Assembly (NCBI RefSeq): GCF_015475875.1
Contig: NZ_JADKYM010000014.1
Span: 28,244-92,243 of the forward strand
Direction of reading: 5' to 3'
Length of the DNA: 64,000 bases
From: Sphingopyxis solisilvae
GTDB taxonomy: Bacteria; Pseudomonadota; Alphaproteobacteria; Sphingomonadales; Sphingomonadaceae
Every line of letters starts with the position of its first letter. The stretch's first letter is position 1. The notes beneath the pieces are model-generated. The model did not search any database and was not told where the DNA came from. It saw only the letters and a program-made list of their open reading frames with translations. Both the position numbers and the translations under genes were made by a program. Positions 1-7,474 of this stretch are shown piece by piece.

Positions 1-231
1 GGCAAAGACCCGGACCTGCAGCGTGACCGTTGTCTTGCCGGGATTTTCGAGCCACAGCGCGCCGGCCCTGCGATCGGCCTCGATGACGGGATGGACCGGC
101 CAGATCAGGACCGCGCCCGGCCGCCGCGCCGCCGCCGGAGCGGCGAGGGGGCCGAGGAGCAGGAGCGCGAGGGCGAGCAGCGCCATCGACGCCCGCAGCA
201 GGGGGTGCCGCGAGACGGTACGGCCTACCAT
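1..231 (-). CDS. Periplasmic fimbrial chaperone, PapD/CsuC-like (3' end off the window)
   Basis: Only the first 77 codons are present; the gene continues past base 1. Residues 1-36 form a signal peptide with a long Leu/Ala core. The mature part begins an immunoglobulin-like strand pattern typical of PapD N-terminal domains: a WPVHPVIE stretch followed by LWLENPGKTTVTLQVRVF, which resembles the chaperone beta-strands that receive pilin subunits. The ATG overlaps the end of the upstream pilin-like gene by 7 bases, so the two are probably translationally coupled. The order SCPU, SCPU, chaperone matches Csu-type archaic chaperone-usher operons, where an usher would come next, outside this window. 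Confidence 0.8.
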   Translation of the reverse strand, partial: MVGRTVSRHPLLRASMALLALALLLLGPLAAPAAARRPGAVLIWPVHPVIEADRRAGALWLENPGKTTVTLQVRVFA

Positions 232-800
232 GTCAGCGTCACGGTGAGCCGGTCGTCGTAGACCCCCGGCGCGAGCCCGCCCGGCAGGGTGAGCAAGGCA
301 TGGAGCGGTAGCCTTACATCCTCTGCATTGGCTGCGTCGACCGCCACCCCGGTCACCCCGCCGATCGCGATCGGCTGGCTGCACGCGGCATCGCGGCACA
401 GCTGGTAGGCGATGCGCGCGGAGGCGTCGCCGCCGCGCTGGAGATGGCGCTGGCCGCTTGCCGCGTGGCTGCCGCCATCGACCGTCATCGAAAGACCAAG
501 CCCCGGGGTGCAGCGCAGCCGGATCGCCTGCGCCGCAGTGGTCGTGGCGCTGTGGGTGGCGGTCGAGAGGCTGGAATCGGTGCCGAAGTCGAGCGTTCCG
601 ATCAATCCGGCATCGCCCGCGCCGCCGAGCCCATCGACCCGGCAGCCGGGCTCGATGCTGGCGCTGACGTCGAACTGCGCACTGGTCTCGGCGCGCGCCG
701 GCAAGGAAAGGCCGCCCCCGCTCGCGACCAAAACGAGGAGGGCGGCCAGGAACCGGCGCATTTTTGCACTGTGGGTTTGCATGGGTAGGACCATGATCAT
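225..800 (-). CDS. Spore coat U (SCPU) domain protein, probable Csu-type pilus subunit
   Basis: Secreted protein of up to 191 residues with an N-terminal signal peptide ending near PARA. The mature part shows the SCPU pattern: FDVSASIEPGCRV, an LDFGT stretch, an LRCTPG stretch, a central YQLCRD segment and a C-terminal GVYDDRLTVTL strand. Four cysteines fit disulfides in this family. SCPU proteins are subunits of archaic chaperone-usher pili such as Csu, which mediate adhesion and biofilm formation. No candidate start has a good ribosome-binding site. The ATGs at 800, 782 and 761 are all possible, and the one at 761 gives the most ordinary signal peptide. It lies 22 bases downstream of a second SCPU gene. 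Confidence 0.8.
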   Translation of the reverse strand: MIMVLPMQTHSAKMRRFLAALLVLVASGGGLSLPARAETSAQFDVSASIEPGCRVDGLGGAGDAGLIGTLDFGTDSSLSTATHSATTTAAQAIRLRCTPGLGLSMTVDGGSHAASGQRHLQRGGDASARIAYQLCRDAACSQPIAIGGVTGVAVDAANAEDVRLPLHALLTLPGGLAPGVYDDRLTVTLTW

Positions 801-821
801 GCGCCGGGAGGGAATTTGCGT

Positions 822-1370
822 CTAAAGCTCGAGCAGGACGGTGATCGTGTCGCCGTAGCTGCCTGGCGTGAGCCCGGCCTCGCCAAAGGCGCGGCCATAG
901 ATATTCACGCTCTGGACCGCGCCGGTCGGCGCGAGCGCGACGCTGCCGCCGATCGGAATGACCGTGGTGCGGCCCGCATCCGAATAGAGATTATAGGTGA
1001 CGAACTGGCCCGGCGCGGCGCTGTGTGCCATCGCGCGGGCGCCGGCGCCGCTGCCCTCGCCGTCATTCTCGCCGCCCTGGAAGCGCAGCGTCGGCGCAAT
1101 GCCCGGGCTGCACTGGATCTGCATCGCCCCGCCGCCGCTCAATATCTCCCCGTCGGCAGTGGTGAAGAGGCTGTTGTGGGTGCCAAAATCGATCGTGCCG
1201 AAATCGGCATTGCCCGCGCCGTCGCCCAGATTCTGGCCGTTGATGATACAGCCTGCCTCGAGCGTGATCGTGGCATCGACGCTACCGCTGATATCGGCGC
1301 GGGCCGGGGTCGTGGTAAGTGTGGCGACAAGGGCGGCGGTTGCCAGCGCGAAATTGTTGGTGGGTCGCAT
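822..1370 (-). CDS. Spore coat U (SCPU) domain protein, probable Csu-type pilus subunit
   Basis: First gene of the minus-strand pilus operon, 182 residues. The ATG at 1370 is preceded by GGAG eight bases upstream; an in-frame GTG at 1379 has no room for a ribosome-binding site. Residues 1-25 are a signal peptide (ending TPARA). The SCPU signature is clear: ITLEAGCIINGQ, IDFGTH, IQCSPG, a YNLYSD strand and the terminal PGSYGDTITVLLEL. It is a diverged paralogue of the next gene, as in csuA/B and csuA pairs. A promoter-like sequence lies about 75 bases upstream. Confidence 0.8.
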   Translation of the reverse strand: MRPTNNFALATAALVATLTTTPARADISGSVDATITLEAGCIINGQNLGDGAGNADFGTIDFGTHNSLFTTADGEILSGGGAMQIQCSPGIAPTLRFQGGENDGEGSGAGARAMAHSAAPGQFVTYNLYSDAGRTTVIPIGGSVALAPTGAVQSVNIYGRAFGEAGLTPGSYGDTITVLLEL

Positions 1371-1443
1371 ATCAAACACTCCGGATATCGCATCGATTAT
1401 TCAATAGAATCGAGATACGATTTCGACAGATGCGATGATAACG

Positions 1444-1472
1444 TCTATCCGTTAACAATATATGTGTGTCAA
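1444..1472 (-). promoter_or_regulatory. Candidate sigma-70-type promoter of the SCPU/chaperone operon
   Basis: On the minus strand, TTGACA (plus positions 1467-1472) is followed after 17 bases by GATAGA (1444-1449). The -35 is a perfect consensus and the -10 a weak one. The stretch 1380-1515 is strikingly AT-rich for this genome, which fits a promoter region. Confidence 0.4.
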
Positions 1473-1515
1473 AATGACAAATACTGTATATATTATTCGA
1501 TATAAACAGTAATAA

Positions 1516-1540
1516 CTGCACAGATACTTTATCTGCACAG
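1516..1540. repeat. Overlapping inverted and direct repeats upstream of the pilus operon
   Basis: CAGATA-CTT-TATCTG is a perfect inverted repeat at 1521-1535. It is nested between two copies of CTGCACAG (1516-1523 and 1533-1540). The spacing suits a dimeric regulator upstream of the candidate promoter, but no regulator can be named. Confidence 0.35.
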
Positions 1541-2085
1541 CGAGGGCGCGAGGCGCCAGATTGAGACGATCCTTCTACCCTCGTCGCGATCCCGTGTCGC
1601 GCCCAGGTGAATCCGCTTCGGACAGGCATGGTACGCCAGCGGCTTGTTGTCGCATCTCGCGGGCGACGCGCGCGGCGCGTCGCGACCCTCGGCGGGCAGC
1701 GAGAGCGTTGAAAATTCACCGCAAGACAGAGATTTTTCACCAGGCGGGCGCTGCGGTGCCGCGAGCGTCGCGCTTGGACGGAAATGCTCCGATCCGGACT
1801 CGATTGTCGCCAGGGCGACGGGACGCCGGCGCTCGAACCATTTGCCGGTTGCGATGCGCGCCAATGGGCGTGCAGGTGTCGCATGACCGCGGCGCGCGCG
1901 GACCGGATGGCAAGAGGGGCCATCGTCAACAGGCGCGGCGCCAGCGGACGCAAAATTTTTGACAAGCGGGCGCTGCCCGTGACAGGAGCAGGGCGAAGCC
2001 GTGAAACGAGCGGGGTTGCAGGGCAGTGCGGGATCCGACACCGCTGGCGCGCAGGGGGATATGGGCATGATGGGCAATTGCGCCG
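1541..2085. other. Gene-free stretch
   Basis: Between the pilus operon promoter region and the J-domain gene. Open frames exist on both strands but have arginine- and proline-rich compositions typical of non-coding GC-rich DNA, and none has a recognisable domain. I see nothing else here. Confidence 0.5.
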
Positions 2086-2664
2086 ATGACTGAGGGACAA
2101 TCCTTCGTCGATCTGTACGACATTCTGCATGTCGACCCGGGCTGTGACGACAAGACACTCGAGGCCGCTTACCGCTTTCTTGCCAAATTATATCATCCCG
2201 ATCGCAAGGAAACCGCGGACAGCGAAAAGTTCAACGAGGTGATCGAAGCCTATCGGCAGTTGCGCGACGTCGACCGGCGCGCCGAATATGACGCGCTTTA
2301 CGCCGAGCATGGCCGCTACCGCCATTCGCAGCGCTTTCGCGACAGCCGCGCTGCATCACCCGACCAGTCGGCGGTGAGCGACGCGGCGGCGCATGCGAAA
2401 ATCCTGCGCTTCCTTTACGACAGCCGCCGCAAGAATGCGCAGAGTGCCGGCGTTGCCGGCTTCTATGTCCAGGAGATGCTCGGCTGCAGCGACGAGCAGT
2501 TCGAATTCTATCGCTGGTACCTGCTGGCGAAAGGTTACATCGAGACGAACGAACAGGGTGGGCTCGCGATCACCGTCGAGGGGGTCGATAAGATCATCGC
2601 CGAATCGCGCCAGGCCGTCGAGGAGATGCGCCTGATCGCGCAGGCCGCGCCGACGGCCGACTGA
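2086..2664 (+). CDS. J-domain (DnaJ-like) protein with a helical C-terminal domain
   Basis: 192 residues. An N-terminal J domain occupies about residues 8-75, with the HPD tripeptide at 37-39 that J proteins use to stimulate Hsp70 (DnaK) ATPase. It lacks the Gly/Phe region, zinc fingers and substrate domain of DnaJ, so it is a class III (DnaJC-like) co-chaperone. The C-terminal half (about 105-190) has the helix pattern of a small winged-helix domain (QFEFYRWYLLAKGYIETNE, then a short strand GLAITVEG). It could recruit a particular client or bind DNA, which is an inference. It stands alone, with no operon partner. Confidence 0.85.
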   Translation: MTEGQSFVDLYDILHVDPGCDDKTLEAAYRFLAKLYHPDRKETADSEKFNEVIEAYRQLRDVDRRAEYDALYAEHGRYRHSQRFRDSRAASPDQSAVSDAAAHAKILRFLYDSRRKNAQSAGVAGFYVQEMLGCSDEQFEFYRWYLLAKGYIETNEQGGLAITVEGVDKIIAESRQAVEEMRLIAQAAPTAD

Positions 2665-3163
2665 TATATGCGCTGCGGGGCTCGCCTTGGCGCGCGTACG
2701 CCCCCGGCAGGGGGTCGCTTTCGGAGACGGGGATGCTGGCGATGCGGGGGTCCACAGGAGGGCGCGATTTGCTGCCGCTCCCTCCCGAGCACCGCCAGCG
2801 ACTCCGCTGATAGGATGCCGCGCGCCGGGCGGCCAATGCCGCGCCGCAATTCATCGACCAGTCGGGCTATTGCGGCGTCGATCCGTTGTGGGGGCGCTTC
2901 GACACGGGGAACCATGGGGCGGGGAGCGGGCAGCAGGCGAATCGAGCAGGGGCAGGGTGCAGGGGGCAGGGTGCGCGGAGCAGGGGGCGAAGAACATGGA
3001 GCAGCGAGGGGCGACCGCAATCCGGGGCGCCGGGGCTGCAAAGGCAGCGCCGCGACCCGGCTTCAGGCGGCAAGAACAGGAACGCCAATTTGCGTTTGCA
3101 TCGGCCCCCACTATGGAGCCGCGAAGAACAGCTCGGGACCTGTCATTCGGCGGGGGGCGTTGG
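2665..3163. other. Gene-free stretch with a G-rich degenerate repeat
   Basis: No supported gene. Positions 2946-2989 hold irregular copies of GCAGGG/GCAGGGGG, a low-complexity G-rich tract on the plus strand. Around 2820-2910 one frame reads QFIDQSGYCGVDPLWGRFD, which looks protein-like, but it is closed by a stop just upstream and dissolves into the G-rich repeat. It may be a gene remnant. Confidence 0.4.
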
Positions 3164-3589
3164 ATGCGCGTAAACGCTGCCTTGGCAACGGCTTCGCTCC
3201 TGCTTTCCGGCTGCGGCGAGGCCGCCGAGGCCGATCGTGCCACAGCCAACTTCGAGCAGGCCAGTTCGCTCGGCCGCTGGTGCGCCAAACCCTCTACCCT
3301 GAGGCAGACCTGGCAGATCATCGAGATCGTCGGCGGCACCGATCCGGTCGCGCGGATATTGGCCGGCGACGGGTCGCGATCCGATCGCCCGCTGGCGGCA
3401 TCGTCCAGCGGCGAATTCACCGTCGTGGGAGAAGGCTTCGGTGCGACCTACCGGCTCAATGTCAGCGACGGCGACATCGGCTTATATGATCGCGCCGGGC
3501 TGGTTTATCTCGCGAAGCGCATGCAGCCGTCGGAACCGCCCGCTTCATGCCTGGGAGCGGGGTTCGACGCCGACAGCGCTGCCGGCTGA
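3164..3589 (+). CDS. Small lipoprotein of unknown function
   Basis: 141 residues. The frame stays open far upstream, but the ATG at 3164 is the sensible start: a G-rich ribosome-binding site precedes it and it gives a lipoprotein signal ending LLLSGC (Cys17). The mature part is a compact, mixed alpha/beta sequence with WCAKPSTLRQTWQIIEIVGG, GEGFGATYRLNVSDGDIG and a C-terminal cysteine. No family is recognised. It is likely anchored in the inner leaflet of the outer membrane. It stands alone, followed by the hairpin region at 3590-3960. Confidence 0.6.
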   Translation: MRVNAALATASLLLSGCGEAAEADRATANFEQASSLGRWCAKPSTLRQTWQIIEIVGGTDPVARILAGDGSRSDRPLAASSSGEFTVVGEGFGATYRLNVSDGDIGLYDRAGLVYLAKRMQPSEPPASCLGAGFDADSAAG

Positions 3590-3714
3590 GATGGCGAAGT
3601 TCAATTTTTTAACTTCTCGCTGTTAAGCAGGCCCTCTCTCGCAAAGTGAAACCGCTCCGCAGCTGCGGGAGGGTCCTTGCCTTTGCGGTGGTCGACCCAT
3701 GTCGCCGCAAGGCT

Positions 3715-3752
3715 GGAAAGGCTCTGTTGCCCGTCAACAGGGCCTTTCCTTC
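3715..3752 (+). terminator. Rho-independent-type terminator hairpin (first of a pair)
   Basis: A 15 bp stem: GGAAAGGCTCTGTTG (3715-3729), loop CCCGT, CAACAGGGCCTTTCC (3735-3749). One G-T wobble is the only imperfection. It is followed by TTCTAT. It lies 125 bases past the lipoprotein gene, so it may end that mRNA or a separate small RNA. Confidence 0.6.
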
Positions 3753-3919
3753 TATCTGCCGCGGGAGCATGCCGGCAAATCGGGGCCGCCGTGCAATGTT
3801 AAACCTGTGTTGAAAATTGCGCTTGATGTGCTACGGATCGAGCTCCTGCCCGGCCATACTACCCCGGACGCGCAGGCGGGTCCGCGTTCCGGTTTACCTA
3901 CCCAGGCCGCCGGACGCCG

Positions 3920-3955
3920 GAAAGGCTCTGCCGCTGGTCGGCGGAGCCTTTCTTG
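3920..3955 (+). terminator. Rho-independent-type terminator hairpin (second of a pair)
   Basis: A 14 bp stem: GAAAGGCTCTGCCG (3920-3933), loop CTGGT (3934-3938), CGGCGGAGCCTTTC (3939-3952), followed by TT. The arm GAAAGGCTCTG is the same as in the hairpin at 3715. No coding gene lies between the two, which suggests that the 160 bases in between are a transcribed non-coding unit. Confidence 0.5.
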
Positions 3956-4152
3956 ATGGACCGGCGCGCTGCCGGCTTGTCGAACCGCCAGAGAGCAGCG
4001 CGGGAACGGGCTGGTGCCCGGCGCCGTTATTCTGCGGCTTCTTCCGCCTTCGCGAACCACAGCACCCCGGGTCGGCCAGCCCCGTCTGCTCGGGCGATGC
4101 CGCGTCGTCCGCGGTGCGGATGGTGGCGCACCCTTTCCGCCGGCCCGGCGCG

Positions 4153-5469
4153 TCACAGCCGGGCGCAAGGCCACATGACCGGGCGGAGCATCGCGGCGGC
4201 GCCGACGAGCGACGCTTCGCCTTCGCCGCGCCCGTCGATGCGCAGCATGGCATTGTCGCGGCGCTGGACGAGCCGTGCAAGCAGCGGCGTACCGGCGAGG
4301 CTGCCTTGCCAGAAGGTACCGTCGGCATTGGCGCGCTGCACCGGGATATTCACAAGCTCGCCGGCAAAATTCCAGCTCAGCGTCAGCCGCGCGCCGCCCA
4401 GCGGCTTGTTCAGCAGCATGGCCACGACGGGGCGTCCGTTGTCGCAGAACAGGCTGAACGATTCGATCGTCGGCGAGCCGGCGGCGGCGACATGCGCCAC
4501 CGGCGCGCGGCCCGCGACCGGCATGAGCTCCCAGGGCGTGCCGGGAAGCGCGGTCGCGGTCTCGGGCGGGCTGCGCTCGGCAAGGGCGGCGATGCTGGCG
4601 GGCAGCGCGATGCGGTCTCCGCTCGCCGGTGCAAAGACCCGCAGCTTGCCCTTTTCCCACAATCCGACCTGCACGGCGCGGCGCGCCGGGTCGATGAGGA
4701 TATAGGCCTGCTCGACCCCGCCCTGATGCGTCGCATTGCCCGACAGGTGATAGACGCGGCCCTGCCGCTCGAGCGGCGACACCACCGCGAGATTGGTTTT
4801 GAGTACCTCGAACTTGGAGCCGAGCTGGGCGCGCAGCGCCGCGGCGATTGCGCCGCGCTCGAACAGGTCGATATTGCTGCCGTCATAGTCGCCGGGATAA
4901 CGGCCTTCGAGCGCCGCGAGATTGCTCCATTCCGCCGGTGTTGCCCGGGCTGGGGCGGGCGTGGCCGGCGCAGGCAGCGTCTGCGGCGGCGAGGGCGCTG
5001 TCGTCGCCGCGGGGCCGCAGCGCTCGAGACGTGCGGCACGGGTGAAGGCGGCATGAAACGGATCGGCGCGCTGGCCGGGCGGAAGATCGGCCTCGATGCC
5101 GATGACGCCGCGTTTCTCGCCGTCGTTGATGGTGAGCCGCACGGGGCCAAAGTCCGGGTTGCCGCGCGGAAAGGGGAAGACGACCATCGCGATACCCCGA
5201 TACGCGGGCCCCATATAGCTCGGTGCGAACTCGACGGTGGCCGGCTTGACGGTGCGCCCGAGGGCCCGGAAGGCGAAACCGCTCTCGCCGATCGTCAGCC
5301 GCGGCTCGGTCCGGCAGTCGCCGCCCGGCGCATAATCGCCGTAGATATGTTCAAGCTGCTGGCCCTTGAGGCTGCCCACCGGGACGGCCCCCGCCGGCAT
5401 CGCCGTCATGATCGCCGCGGTTACGATCAGGGCGGTGATGCCGCAATGGCGCGCTTTCATATCGGTCAT
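4153..5469 (-). CDS. Secreted protein of unknown function with a proline-rich linker
   Basis: 438 residues from the ATG at 5469, which is preceded at about 12 bases by an eight-base G run acting as ribosome-binding site; the frame stays open upstream but looks non-coding. A signal peptide (about residues 1-27) ends at PAGA. Domain 1 (about 30-155) contains IYGDYAPGGDCRTEPRLTI and begins a beta-rich fold. A Pro/Ala-rich linker follows (about 165-190). Domain 2 (about 190-285) contains LEGRYPGDYDGSNIDLFER and a beta-sheet pattern. The C-terminal part is again beta-rich and ends in RLVQRRDNAMLRIDGRG. No family is recognised. It probably acts in the periplasm. Confidence 0.7.
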   Translation of the reverse strand: MTDMKARHCGITALIVTAAIMTAMPAGAVPVGSLKGQQLEHIYGDYAPGGDCRTEPRLTIGESGFAFRALGRTVKPATVEFAPSYMGPAYRGIAMVVFPFPRGNPDFGPVRLTINDGEKRGVIGIEADLPPGQRADPFHAAFTRAARLERCGPAATTAPSPPQTLPAPATPAPARATPAEWSNLAALEGRYPGDYDGSNIDLFERGAIAAALRAQLGSKFEVLKTNLAVVSPLERQGRVYHLSGNATHQGGVEQAYILIDPARRAVQVGLWEKGKLRVFAPASGDRIALPASIAALAERSPPETATALPGTPWELMPVAGRAPVAHVAAAGSPTIESFSLFCDNGRPVVAMLLNKPLGGARLTLSWNFAGELVNIPVQRANADGTFWQGSLAGTPLLARLVQRRDNAMLRIDGRGEGEASLVGAAAMLRPVMWPCARL

Positions 5470-5831
5470 CGCTTTGACGGTCCCCCCCCGTGTGGCGCCG
5501 GCCCCTGCCATCGTCCGCTCGGTTGCTGCGTCACCGGTTCGGTGCTGCGCAGCGCATGCAGCGGCGCGCGGCGCGGTCCCGGCGACGCTTGCGGCAAGGG
5601 TCGCAGCGGCGGACGAGCAATGGCCCGCACCGCCGATCGATAACGCGTGCGGGGCGATCATTCAATGCGCTCGTCGGTCGTGCGGCTGGCTTGCCAGAAG
5701 AGAGCATTTGGCTTGCCGCGAGAGAGCAGTAGCCGGCGATCCGGGCACCGGGCGCAGCCACGGTGGCCGGGGAGGACGCGCCAGCGTTGGCTTGACCCTG
5801 TTCGCCGCGCTCTGCGACGCCCGCTGCGTCG

Positions 5832-7214
5832 CTATTCGCGGGCCGGCCCATGCGGGCCATGACCATCGCCCGCATCGGTGACGGGCGGTATGGGGACGAG
5901 CCGGGGTGAAACCTTTGGTTTGGGAAAATGGGGGCCGCGCGCCATGATCTGTCCGTCGCCAAGGTCGCCATCTGAACAGTTGAGCATTTTATCGATGCAG
6001 GCGGCTTCCCAGCGAAGACGGATATCGTCCTCCCAGGCTTCGAAATAGTCGCTGTGAAAACTGGCACCCGGGCGGCGGAGCGCGGCGGGCAGCATCTGGT
6101 CGCTCGACAATTCCCAGCGCGTCGGCTCGTCGCCTTCCTCGATGCGGTAGGCGACCGTCATCGTGAACTGCGGGATGATCAAGGGATGGGAGGCGGGGCA
6201 TTTTGGCTGCCCGTTAATGCCTCGGTCCCGCGGTTCGGCGAGGTGGCTGCGGTGATCGGCGGTGTCGAGGTCAATGCCGTTCCAGCATTGCGGGGACGAG
6301 AGCGAGGCGTAGATATGCTGCCCCGGCTTGCAGATCTTCATCGGCTCGGTCATGTCTTTTGCCGTCGGGGTGACCGCCTCCCAGCCCTCGACGCATTTGA
6401 AACCGGTGTGAACGGCGTTTTCCGGCTGCGCGACCGCCGGGCGCGTCTGGTCCCAGCCGAATATGAAGCGAAGCCCGCGCGGGATGCCGACGCACGCCTT
6501 GCCCTCCTTCTTGCAGACCGGATCGCTGGCAGGGCGCCGCTTGTAATAGATCGAAACGAAATCGGGGCGGACCACATTCCCCTTGCCGTCGAGCATGGCC
6601 GGCATCCAGTAAGCCGAGCGGTTCAGCGCGTTCTGGCAGCTGCTTTCGCCGGTGGTTCGCAAGCTTTCGTAAGTCGAATGCGCATCGGCGCCAAGATTGC
6701 CGAAGAATTGGTGGAGGTGGGCCTTGCCCGGCTGCCGGGGATAGACGATCGGATCGTCGTAACTGAGCTGCCCGGCGCTGCACAGGAAACGGAACGCCCC
6801 GACGACATCGGGAGCGCTGCTCGGAGGAATGTCTTTCGGACCGAGCAACGGCGCAACGCTGAGCCCCGACGGTATCTGCGGTGCCGCATCGACGGTCGCT
6901 TTTGCTGTCGCATCGGTGGCAGATGCGGCGCCGACCGGCAGGAGAGGCGGCGAGGCGCCGGTTATCGTCGCGCCTTTGGCCGGTGGCGGCGCAGCGTCGC
7001 TACCGGCGGCCGCATGTCTGCCGCGCTCCGCACATGCCTGCCGCACGCCTGGACCGCACAGGATCTTCGACCCACCGGTGCCTTCGCCAATGCCCCCGGA
7101 CGTGCCGCCGCGGCCGATGTCGGCCGCCGACCACAGGTTTGCTGGCACGCCGCATCCGTCAGCGCCGGACAGCGGTGAAAACGCCGCAGCCAATAGCATT
7201 GCCAATATGATCAA
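5832..7214 (-). CDS. DUF1996 domain secreted protein (paralogue 1)
   Basis: 460 residues with an N-terminal signal peptide. The first codon here is TTG (7214); the ATG at 7199 is an alternative. After a low-complexity Gly/Ala/Pro region (to about residue 130) comes a DUF1996 domain: SAPDVVGAFRFLCSAGQ, DDPIVYPRQPGKAHLHQFFG and SVRPDFVSIYYKRRP-like segments, with a conserved HLHQFFGN cluster that could bind metal or substrate. The function of DUF1996 is not established; family members are secreted in fungi and bacteria. It lies 260 bases from a second DUF1996 gene in the same direction, so the two arose by tandem duplication. Confidence 0.85.
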   Translation of the reverse strand: MIILAMLLAAAFSPLSGADGCGVPANLWSAADIGRGGTSGGIGEGTGGSKILCGPGVRQACAERGRHAAAGSDAAPPPAKGATITGASPPLLPVGAASATDATAKATVDAAPQIPSGLSVAPLLGPKDIPPSSAPDVVGAFRFLCSAGQLSYDDPIVYPRQPGKAHLHQFFGNLGADAHSTYESLRTTGESSCQNALNRSAYWMPAMLDGKGNVVRPDFVSIYYKRRPASDPVCKKEGKACVGIPRGLRFIFGWDQTRPAVAQPENAVHTGFKCVEGWEAVTPTAKDMTEPMKICKPGQHIYASLSSPQCWNGIDLDTADHRSHLAEPRDRGINGQPKCPASHPLIIPQFTMTVAYRIEEGDEPTRWELSSDQMLPAALRRPGASFHSDYFEAWEDDIRLRWEAACIDKMLNCSDGDLGDGQIMARGPHFPKPKVSPRLVPIPPVTDAGDGHGPHGPARE

Positions 7215-7352
7215 TGGACAGCTTCTTTGGACAAATTCGTTGACCCGCCGGATTCCGCCCGATGCCGGCCCGCGGCGGCCTGGATCGGCGCGGAGCAGGA
7301 CCAGATCGAACTGCTGCCATGTAACGCATGATTGCGCTGCGAGTCGATAGGA

Positions 7353-7370
7353 GCGGCATGCGCATGCCGC
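7353..7370. repeat. Perfect 18 bp palindrome between the two DUF1996 genes
   Basis: GCGGCATGC followed directly by GCATGCCGC, with no spacer. It sits in the 260-base gap between the genes, about 140 bases upstream of the DUF1996 paralogue 1 start on the minus strand. It could be an operator or part of a hairpin. Confidence 0.35.
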
Positions 7371-7474
7371 ATGCAGCGCACGCAGCGCGACCGCAAGGAG
7401 AGTGCCCGGTGACCGGGGCGGCGGCGGGCAGCCTTATGCTGCGCCGCGCCGCGACCCGATTACAGACCGGCGGC

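Larger units (their letters stand above)
3590..4152. other. Gene-free stretch containing two near-identical terminator hairpins
   Basis: No protein gene is supported. Two long hairpins, each built from a GAAAGGCTCTG / CAGRGCCTTTC type arm, end at 3749 and 3952, about 200 bases apart. Each could close a short non-coding transcript on the plus strand. See the two terminator entries. Confidence 0.45.

Noticed and set aside
1529..2158. Long open frame on the minus strand between the pilus operon and the J-domain gene
   Set aside because: It runs through the J-domain gene start, has no ribosome-binding site and a composition rich in Arg, Pro and Ala without a domain.
2806..2930. Protein-like stretch QFIDQSGYCGVDPLWGRFD
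   Set aside because: No start codon with a ribosome-binding site, a stop just upstream and a low-complexity tail; at best a remnant.
3817..5643. 608-codon open frame on the plus strand
   Set aside because: It is antisense to the secreted protein at 4153-5469, which has a signal peptide, a good start and normal composition.
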